This document shows positions 30,180 through 36,274 of a DNA stretch of 36,274 bases, piece after piece. Position numbers and translations under genes: made by a program. The notes below the pieces were generated by a model. It saw only the letters and a program-made list of their open reading frames with translations, was not told the origin of the DNA and did no database searches. Where the stretch lies: contig NZ_JAIWNC010000059.1 in NCBI RefSeq assembly GCF_020216025.1, positions 1 to 36,274 on the forward strand, written 5' to 3'. The stretch comes from Jidongwangia harbinensis (GTDB lineage Bacteria; Actinomycetota; Actinomycetes; Mycobacteriales; Micromonosporaceae). How positions within the stretch are numbered: position 1 is the stretch's first letter; each line of letters starts with the position of its first letter.

Positions 30180-30833
30180 CTACCCGCTGGGCCGGACGAG
30201 CCCGGTGTCGTACGCCATGACGATGGCCGCGGCGCGATCCCGCGCGCCCAGCTTCGTGAAGATCGTACCGATGTGTGTCTTGATCGTGGTTTCGGCCAGC
30301 CGCAGGTCCTGCGCGATCTCCCGGTTGGACGCGCCGCGGGCCATCAGGCGCAGCACGTCGAGTTCGCGGGCGGAGAGTGCGTTGATCCGGTGGTCGCCGT
30401 GCGGCCGGGGCCGGACCATCTGCCGGTACGCGGCGAGAATCGGGCCCAGCAACGTGCCGTCGATCCAGGTCCCGCCCGAAGCCACGGTGCGTACCGCCTC
30501 GATGAGGTTCTCCGGGGTGGCCGATTTCAGCTCGAACCCGGCGGCGCCCGCGTCGACCGCGGACCACAGGACGTTCTCGTCGTCGAACGTGGTCAGGACG
30601 CAGACCGGTGGCCCGTCGACGGCACGCAGCCGCCGCGTCGCCTCGATCCCGTCCACGCCGGGCATGCGCACGTCGACGCAGACGATGTCCGGGGCACAGC
30701 GGGAGACGGCGGACACCACCTCACCGCCGTCCCCGCATTCGCCCACCACCTCGATGTCCGGCTGGGTACGCAGGATCAGCGCGAGCCCGGCGCGGACCAT
30801 CGGCTGATCGTCGACCAGCAACACCCGGATCAC
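30180..30833 (-). CDS. NarL/LuxR-family response regulator (second pair)
   Basis: 217 residues from GTG 30833, set by the GTGA overlap with the kinase stop. Receiver: acidic Asp8-Asp9, phospho-acceptor Asp54 in DIVCVDVRMPGVDG, Lys in FELKSATPENL. LuxR domain LSARELDVLRLMARGASNREIAQDLRLAETTIKTHIGTIFTKLGARDR at about 150-205. The response gene of a kinase/regulator/transporter module. Candidate targets are the MMPL gene upstream and its own operon. No DNA site is evident. Confidence 0.93.
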   Translation of the reverse strand: MIRVLLVDDQPMVRAGLALILRTQPDIEVVGECGDGGEVVSAVSRCAPDIVCVDVRMPGVDGIEATRRLRAVDGPPVCVLTTFDDENVLWSAVDAGAAGFELKSATPENLIEAVRTVASGGTWIDGTLLGPILAAYRQMVRPRPHGDHRINALSARELDVLRLMARGASNREIAQDLRLAETTIKTHIGTIFTKLGARDRAAAIVMAYDTGLVRPSG

Positions 30834-31948
30834 GTGGGTGCTCCACCGAGACGGCGGGGCAACTGGGCCCGTACCACCCAGCATCCGTGGTCGGGGCGGG
30901 CGTGGAACGTGCCGCCGATGGCGGCGACCCGGTGATCGAGCCCGGCCAGCCCCATCCCGGCGCCGGTGGCCACCGGCACCGGACCGAGCGCGTTCTCGAT
31001 GCGGACGTCGATGTGTTCGTGGTCGACGCCGATCCGGACCGTCGTCTCCGGCGGGCGGGCGTGCTTGGCGACGTTGGTGAGCGCCTCGCGCAACACGTCG
31101 TGCAGGACGATCCGGGGCGCCGCGGACACGCCGTCCATGTCGCCGTCGACGTGGAGGTCGATGTGCATGCCGGCCTCGCGGTAGGTGCGCAGCAGGTTGT
31201 CGAGGTGGGCGGGTTCCATGGGGGTCAGCGACGCCGAGCCGTGGTGCATGAGCATGAGTGCCTCGCGCAGTTCGTCCATTCCGTGACGGCCGAGCGTCTC
31301 CGCCTGCTGCAGGGCGTCGATCGCCTCGGCGGGGGCCGCCGGTGCGGCGGTCAGCAGCATCCGCGCCCCGGACAGGTGCAGCAGGACCACGGTGAAGCTG
31401 TGCCCCACCAGGTCATGCAGGTCGCGGGCGATGTGTTGCCGGTCCTCGGCCACGGCCGTCCTGGCCAGCATGGTGCGGGTGCGTTCGAGCTCCTCGATGA
31501 GCGCGAACTGCCGGGCGACGACGTGACCGAAGCCCCAGCCGATGAGCAGGCCGCCGAACCAGAGCCAAGCGCCCAGGCCCCGGTGCCAGCTGTTGGTCTC
31601 GAGCAGCCAGATGGTGAACGGCGACAGCACGCAGAGCGTGAGGGCGACGTTGTCCAGCCGCCGCGTGTGACCGGCGGCCGCCACCGCCACCGCGGTGGTG
31701 ACGACCAGATAGGCGCCGCTGGTCACCGAGGCCGCGTCGCCGATCAGGGTGAGGACGGTGACCCAGGCGAGCAGCAGCCAGCCGGGCATCGCCGGCCAGA
31801 GCGCCCGGACGGCCAGGGCCGGGAGCATGAGGAGCGCGATGACCTTGCCCCAGCTCGTGGCGTAGTAGAGGTTGAGCACCCCCAGGCCGGTACCGAGAGC
31901 TGCTGCCCCGAGCGCGAATCCCGCACGGCTGTGCAGCAGTGACCGCAT
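30830..31948 (-). CDS. NarL-type sensor histidine kinase (second pair)
   Basis: 372 residues from ATG 31948. About five or six membrane helices in the first 150 residues (MASE-like, little outside the membrane), suggesting sensing of membrane or lipid state. HisKA_3: phospho-acceptor His in IARDLHDLVGHSF. HATPase_c: REALTNVAKHA as N-box and GAGMGLAGLDHRV as G2. The DesK-like class senses membrane fluidity or cell-wall stress. TAAGAT lies 7 nt before the ATG, predicting a leaderless mRNA. Two hairpins separate it from the upstream MMPL gene, so the pair has its own promoter. Confidence 0.92.
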   Translation of the reverse strand: MRSLLHSRAGFALGAAALGTGLGVLNLYYATSWGKVIALLMLPALAVRALWPAMPGWLLLAWVTVLTLIGDAASVTSGAYLVVTTAVAVAAAGHTRRLDNVALTLCVLSPFTIWLLETNSWHRGLGAWLWFGGLLIGWGFGHVVARQFALIEELERTRTMLARTAVAEDRQHIARDLHDLVGHSFTVVLLHLSGARMLLTAAPAAPAEAIDALQQAETLGRHGMDELREALMLMHHGSASLTPMEPAHLDNLLRTYREAGMHIDLHVDGDMDGVSAAPRIVLHDVLREALTNVAKHARPPETTVRIGVDHEHIDVRIENALGPVPVATGAGMGLAGLDHRVAAIGGTFHARPDHGCWVVRAQLPRRLGGAPT

Positions 31949-31955
31949 GCCAGTG

Positions 31956-31961
31956 ATCTTA
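31956..31961 (-). promoter_or_regulatory. -10 box (TAAGAT) predicting a leaderless kinase mRNA
   Basis: On the minus strand TAAGAT ends 7 nt before ATG 31948. No Shine-Dalgarno sequence is present. This is one of the closest matches to TATAAT in the window. Confidence 0.55.
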
Positions 31962-31998
31962 GGTCAGCTCGGCCGCCGGCGGCTCCGTCTACGGTGCC

Positions 31999-32030
31999 GG
32001 GCGCACTCCTCCCAGGGGAGGAGAGCGCCC
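31999..32030 (-). terminator. Hairpin between MMPL gene and kinase gene
   Basis: GGGCGC/GCGCCC outer arms and CTCCTCCC/GGGGAGGAG inner arms, with one A-A mismatch and a 2-nt centre. It lies 137 nt after the MMPL stop, as a second, backup terminator. Confidence 0.55.
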
Positions 32031-32110
32031 GTGCCGTCGAGTTCATGCCCGATTCGGAATGTCTGCGACGTGAGTGCGCCGGGAGCGCGGTTCCGCCTGC
32101 GGATCAGCCG

Positions 32111-32137
32111 TCCCGGCCGGCGCGGCGCCGGCCGGGA
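32111..32137 (-). terminator. Strong hairpin terminator after MMPL gene
   Basis: Perfect 13-bp arms TCCCGGCCGGCGC and its complement with a single G centre, beginning 30 nt after the MMPL stop (32167). GC-rich, no T tract. Confidence 0.65.
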
Positions 32138-32166
32138 ATCGGCAGGTCGCGATGGTGGCCGTCCGC

Positions 32167-34407
32167 TCAGGCGATGCGCTCGGGAACCGTGGCGGCCTGG
32201 CCGCCGGGCACCTCCGCCGCCGGTGGATCGGTGGACAGCGTCCCGCCGCTCTCGTCCAGTCCGAAGCGGGCGTGCAGGGCGCGAGCCCACCCGGGCGCCC
32301 ACCAGTTGGCCGGCCCGGCGAGCTTCATCAGCGCCGGCACCAGGGCGACCCGCACGACGAAGGCGTCGATCAGCACGGCGAGGCCGAGGCCCAGGCCGAA
32401 CATCTTCATGAACGCGATCCCGCTGGCGCCGAACGCGAAGAAGGTGATCGAGAGCACCAGCGCGGCGGCCGTGACGATCCGGCCGGTCTTGGCGATCCCC
32501 GCGACGATGGACGCGTTGTTGTCGCCCGTACGGTCGTACTCCTCCTTCATCCGGGCGAGCAGGAAGACCTCGTAGTCCATCGACAGTCCGAACGCGACGG
32601 CGAACATCAGCAGCGGCATGGAGACGTCGGTCAGGCCGGTGGGCGTGAAGCTCAGCACGCCGGACAGGTTGCCGTCCTGGAAGATCCAGACCATGACGCC
32701 GAGCATGGCCGTCAGGTTCAGGGTGTTCAGCGCGATCGCTTTCAGGGGCACGAGGAAGCTGCCGAACATCAGGAACAACAGAACGAACGTCGCGCCGGCG
32801 ATCCAGAGCGCCGCCCACGGCGCGACCGAGAAGATCGCCGCCTTGGTGTCGATGAGTACCGCGGTGCTGCCACCGACGAGGGTTTCGAACGGCGGGTCGA
32901 GATCGCGCAGGTCCTGCACTACGGTCTCGGCTGGTGACGACATCGGCAACACGGACGGCACGACCTCGAACCACTGGCCGATGCCGGTCAGGTAGCGGGC
33001 CGAGTCCGGTGCGGGGCCGCTGACCTGCCGGCCGCCGGACCAGGTGCCACCGGCCGTGCTGACCTGGGCGACGTGCTCGATCCGGGACACGGCCGCGACG
33101 TACTCCTGCAGGTCCGCCTGATTCACGGCGCCGCGGGTGAGAACCGGGAACGCCTCGGCCGCGAAGCCGAAGTCGCGTTGGGCCTTCTCGGTCGCCTGGC
33201 GCGCGGCCACGTCGGCCGGCAGCACCCGGGCGTCGGGGCTGCCGAACCGGGTGCCGAGCATGGGCAGACTGAGCACGACCAGCAGCGCGATCACGCCGCC
33301 GGTGATCAGCCCGGGCCGGCGGAGGACTCCTTGCGCGATGGCCGCCCATCGGGGCGAGGTGCTCTGCCCGCCGGACCGCATGCCCGGCAGCCGCCCCGCG
33401 TTGACCCGGTGCCCCAGCACCGCCAGCAGCGCGGGCAGGGTGATCACCGCGGCGGCGACGGCGACCAGGACGACGCCGACTCCGGCATAGGCGAACGACC
33501 GCAGGAAGTACAGCGGGAACGCGATCAGGGACAGCAGGGCCACCGCCACGGTCACCCCGGAGAACACGACCGTCCGGCCGGCCGACTCGACGGTGCGGGT
33601 GACCGCCAGGCCGACGCTGTGCCCGGCGTCGAGTTCCTCGCGGAAGCGGGACACCATCAGCAGCGAGTAGTCGATCGCCAGGCCCAGACCCAGTGCCGTG
33701 ATCAGGTTGATGGAGAAGACCGAGATGTCGGTGAACTGGGCGATGGACCACAGCACGAAGAACGCACCGAACGTCGCCGCCACCCCGACGAACAGCGGCA
33801 GCAGCGCGGCGACGACGCCGCGGAAGACCAGCAGAAGCAGCAGGAGCGTCAGTGGGACCGCGATCAGTTCGGCGCGCAGGAGGTCCTTCTCCAGGCCGTG
33901 GCCGATCGCCTCGCCGATCGCGGCGGCACCGCCGATCTCGACATCGAGCAGCCCCTGGTCGCCGTCGAGGCCGTCCTGCACCCGCTTGACGGTCTCCTCG
34001 GCGCCGTCCTCGCCCCCGCCGGCCGTGGCCAGGATCAGGGCCGACCTACCGTCCTCGGCGCGCAGCGACGGCGGCGAACCGGAGGTCCAGTACGACGTCA
34101 CGGTCTCGATGCCCGGCACCGCGGCGAGCCGTGCGGACAGATCCCGTCCGGCAGCGGTGACGGCCGCCGCGTCGACGTCGCCGGCGTCGGCCGTGACGAC
34201 GAGCAGGATGTCCGGCGCACCGGCGCCGACACTTTCCAGCAGCCGGCTGACCTCGGAGGAATCGGAGTCGGGATCGTCGAATCCGCCGGTGGACAGGCTG
34301 GCGAAGATCCCCCCGCCGAAGATGATGGTGAGTGCGAGCACCACCAGCGAGCCCACCAGGGTGAGCCGGGCTCGTCGCACGACCAGCCTCCCGAGCGCAG
34401 TGAACAC
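32167..34407 (-). CDS. MMPL/RND-family transporter
   Basis: 746 residues from GTG 34407 (GGAGG 7 nt upstream). Twelve membrane spans in two halves, each half with an outside domain (about 40-170 and 400-530). The proton-relay Asp-Tyr pairs are present: LGLAIDYSLLMVSRF in half one and GLSMDYEVFLLARM in half two. MMPL proteins export lipids, siderophores or drugs. Length (746) is typical of the smaller actinobacterial form. The downstream two-component pair on the same strand may sense its substrate. It is divergent from an 815-nt gap. No lipid-biosynthesis genes lie near, so its cargo is not predictable. Confidence 0.94.
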   Translation of the reverse strand: MFTALGRLVVRRARLTLVGSLVVLALTIIFGGGIFASLSTGGFDDPDSDSSEVSRLLESVGAGAPDILLVVTADAGDVDAAAVTAAGRDLSARLAAVPGIETVTSYWTSGSPPSLRAEDGRSALILATAGGGEDGAEETVKRVQDGLDGDQGLLDVEIGGAAAIGEAIGHGLEKDLLRAELIAVPLTLLLLLLVFRGVVAALLPLFVGVAATFGAFFVLWSIAQFTDISVFSINLITALGLGLAIDYSLLMVSRFREELDAGHSVGLAVTRTVESAGRTVVFSGVTVAVALLSLIAFPLYFLRSFAYAGVGVVLVAVAAAVITLPALLAVLGHRVNAGRLPGMRSGGQSTSPRWAAIAQGVLRRPGLITGGVIALLVVLSLPMLGTRFGSPDARVLPADVAARQATEKAQRDFGFAAEAFPVLTRGAVNQADLQEYVAAVSRIEHVAQVSTAGGTWSGGRQVSGPAPDSARYLTGIGQWFEVVPSVLPMSSPAETVVQDLRDLDPPFETLVGGSTAVLIDTKAAIFSVAPWAALWIAGATFVLLFLMFGSFLVPLKAIALNTLNLTAMLGVMVWIFQDGNLSGVLSFTPTGLTDVSMPLLMFAVAFGLSMDYEVFLLARMKEEYDRTGDNNASIVAGIAKTGRIVTAAALVLSITFFAFGASGIAFMKMFGLGLGLAVLIDAFVVRVALVPALMKLAGPANWWAPGWARALHARFGLDESGGTLSTDPPAAEVPGGQAATVPERIA

Positions 34408-35222
34408 CGAAACCCTCCTTCACGGCTCCGGTCGGTCCGGACGCCTGCCGACGAAGTCTCACGGGTACCGCCTTCCCTGTCCTCGGCGTGCGGTGCCTTG
34501 TCGGGCCGGCCCGGGGGACGGTGACGGCGACGCGACCCCGCCGCGGGAGGACCGGGCCCGGCACCACGGTCGGAGATCCGGGCTCCCTCCGGCGGCACGG
34601 CCGGACCGGGCGACCGGGCCACGCGGTGGCAGCCGCATCGACGGAACCGCATCGGGTCCGGCTCTCCACCACCCGGACGGCGCGTTCCGATCGGAGAAGG
34701 AGGCAACGACGGCACCCGGGGCCGACGACGTCGACGTCCGCTCTCTGCAGACTTGACCGTCGTGCACCCGGACCTTCGAGGGATGGCGGCAACCCGGGAC
34801 GCGCCGCGCTCAGGTGCGATACCGGAACATCTCCAGAGCTGTGCCGCGCCGGCAGGCGACCAGGCCGGTGACCGCCGTGCATGCGGTCATCGGCATCCGG
34901 GCGTACCCCAGGGGCTGAATATCGTCGTCCTGAACGACGGTGTCGTCGGATCGGATCGGTGTGCCACACGCTGATCCCGCGCTGCGCCGGCGTTTCGCGA
35001 TCCAGGTTGATCACTGTTGGCACGACAGCGAGACCCGTCGTCCGAAATGGAATTGGCACGGAGCGGCCCAGCCGGTGACCGGAGAGTGGTCAGCGGCGCC
35101 GTTCCTCGTTCGCCTCGGCGAAGGCATCTGCCGGATGACTCTGATAGGCGGAGGGGCGCCATTTCCTCCGACCGCGGGACGCCATTCCCTTTTCACCGGA
35201 CTATCGACAGGAGGTCGCGCGC
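34408..35222. other. 815-nt gap between MMPL gene and FAD-monooxygenase pseudogene, no gene supported
   Basis: Several frames stay open by GC content, but none has a start with ribosome site plus natural composition. From 34940 a plus-strand frame (DPALRRRFAIQVDHCWHDSE...) has mildly protein-like residues and runs out into the pseudogene; not accepted. Third-position bias is weaker than in the genes. The gap should hold the MMPL promoter. It may include remnants of sequence lost with the adjacent decayed gene. Confidence 0.4.
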
Positions 35223-36129
35223 GTGATGGACGGTGCTCAAGACCACGCGGTCGTGTTGGGGGCCAGCATGGCCGGGCTGCTGGCGAGGATGGCCGCTGAC
35301 GGCGTGCCGCGGAATCGTGGCGCGGCTCAGGCCTGGACCGAGTTCAACGGGCGCGTGCTGTGCCGCACCGGCGCACCCAGGGAGCGCCCCGGCTTCCAGC
35401 CCCGCCGTCCGTACCTGGAGGGCCGGGTCCGGGACGAGGTGCGCGGCATGCCCAATGTGGTTCTCCGCGACGACTGCGCCGCGCTGGGCCCGGTCACCTC
35501 GGCGTCCCGCGACCGGGTCACCGGAGTCCGGGTGGCGCCGCGCGACGGCGACGAGGAGACCCTGCCGGCCGACCTGGTCGTGGACGCCACGGGCCGCGGC
35601 GGGCGGACTCCGGCGTGGCTGCGCGAACTCGGAGACGACGCCCCGGTGGGCGGCTACCCCGGCCACCATCCGCCCGTCGACCACGAGGGGTTCGCGGCCT
35701 ACCTCGACAGCGTCGCCCCCGAGTTCGTCTCCGTGGCGCTCCGCGACGCCGATTGGCTGGACGATCCCCGCCAGCATCGGTATCTGGCAGCCGACGCCGC
35801 TACTACGAACGGCTCCGCCGGTTTCCCGCGGGGCTGCTCGTGGCCGGCGACGCCATGTGCAGCTTCAACCCGCTGTTCGGGCAGGGCATGACGGTGGCCG
35901 CGCTGGAGGCGGTCGCGCTGCGAGACACCCTGGCCGGCGGCCGGGACGACCTGGCCCGCCGCTACTTCGCCGCTGCCGCGAAGCACATCGATCCGCCCTG
36001 GCGGATGGCCGTGGCCGCCGACCGCGCACAACTCGGCCTGCCCCGGCCGCCCGCCGAGCGGATGCGCTGTTCGAGCCCACCGTCCTGATGCGGGTCCTGG
36101 CCGGAAACCTCCGCCGAGCGGGCGGCTGA
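35223..36129 (+). pseudogene. FAD-dependent monooxygenase pseudogene with two frameshifts and deletions
   Basis: AGGAGGT precedes GTG 35223/ATG 35226. Frame 1 reads the FAD-binding start HAVVLGASMAGLLA, then jumps straight to RMAADGVPRNRG, so about 60 residues of the normal FAD domain are missing. It continues with LEGRVRDEVRG and LVVDATGRGGRTPAWL, then seems to lack another 60 or so residues before GGYPGHHPPVDHEGF. Near 35785 the protein changes frame: YYERLRRFPAGLLVAGDAMCSFNPLFGQGMTVAALEA (the conserved GD-CSFNP-GQGM motif of the family). Near 36055 it shifts again to DALFEPTVLMRVLAGNLRRAGG and TGA at 36129. Total about 300 residues against 450 or more in intact members. It cannot make a working enzyme. 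The deletion sizes rest on memory of the family. Confidence 0.82.
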
Positions 36130-36226
36130 CGCGGGGGGACGGGCCCGCTAGTGCGCTGACCACGAACGTTCACCGGGTCGGCGACACACCGGTGCACGTG
36201 CGCGGGTAGTCGTTGCCGAAGGCTCA

Positions 36227-36258
36227 CTCTCAACGGCGGTGATATTGGCTGTTGAGAG
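36227..36258 (+). promoter_or_regulatory. Inverted repeat CTCTCAAC...GTTGAGAG at the right edge
   Basis: Perfect 8-bp arms (36227-36234 and 36251-36258) around 16 nt that include GATATT. A GGGAGGT follows at 36258-36264 and a TTG lies 6 nt later at 36271, so this may be the operator and ribosome site of a gene that begins at the window edge. Too little sequence to say more. Upstream, 36148-36171 holds CTAG and the palindrome GAACGTTC, which could be an insertion-element end. Confidence 0.3.
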
Positions 36259-36274
36259 GGAGGTGGCGGGTTGG

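Noticed and set aside
34940..35299. Possible 119-residue plus-strand gene before the pseudogene
   Set aside because: No ribosome site, no family, and it runs into the pseudogene in a different frame.
1..36274. Biosynthetic cluster, prophage, defence island, tRNA or rRNA genes
   Set aside because: No synthase, phage, nuclease-defence or RNA-gene signature was found on either strand; the genes are ordinary enzymes, regulators and transporters.

Overview
The window is about 36 kb of very GC-rich DNA with strongly GC-biased third codon positions, many GTG starts, NarL/LuxR-type two-component pairs, a mycothiol-type DinB protein and CBM2 carbohydrate enzymes. This suggests a chromosomal region of an actinomycete, most likely a Micromonosporaceae member such as Actinoplanes. 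That placement is inference from gene content and style; no rRNA, tRNA, CRISPR array, complete transposase or plasmid/phage gene is seen.

Layout. 1-678: end of a glucuronoyl esterase (CE15) with a Pro/Ser/Thr linker and a short CBM2. 746-2200: selO. 2204-3205 (-): hypothetical membrane protein. 3283-4734: secreted five-FN3 protein. 4784-8526: three-gene ABC exporter (-) divergent from a histidine kinase/response regulator pair (+). 8523-8691: a 169-bp MITE-like element with perfect 22-bp terminal inverted repeats, inserted at the response-regulator stop codon. 8695-11505: SDR and AraC operon (-), cupin (+), DinB/maleylpyruvate-isomerase-like protein (-). 11582-13333 (-): secreted CBM2 protein with a large His- and Cys-rich domain not recognised here. 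13628-14594: possible leader peptide and GNAT protein. 14684-18470: GH3 beta-glucosidase (-), divergent TetR, diacylglycerol-kinase-like gene. 18481-19340 (-): ArsR/SRPBCC operon. 19462-22751: SpoIIAB-like ATPase, then a GAF-EAL/GGDEF c-di-GMP pair. 22699-26413: APH-like kinase, TetR with divergent alcohol dehydrogenase, M50-CBS protease. 26548-27603: GH10 xylanase. 27614-29836 (-): quinone-oxidoreductase-like protein and RtcB. 30180-34407 (-): response regulator, histidine kinase and MMPL transporter. 35223-36129: a frameshifted, internally deleted FAD-monooxygenase pseudogene. The right edge holds a possible operator and start of the next gene.

How the genes fit together. Four genes serve plant-biomass breakdown (CE15-CBM2, CBM2-unknown, GH3, GH10). 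They are scattered and separately controlled, so they act together in function and not as one operon. The GH3 is intracellular and probably controlled by its divergent TetR; the other three are secreted. The rest is a series of small self-regulated modules (regulator plus target with a palindrome between them) and two sensor/exporter modules. A recurring feature is a TANNNT -10 box about 6-8 nt before a start codon, which predicts leaderless mRNAs for several genes.

Most noteworthy: the unassigned CBM2-linked domain, the MITE at a stop codon, the SoxR-like box before the quinone oxidoreductase, the leader ORF before the GNAT gene, and the decaying FAD monooxygenase.
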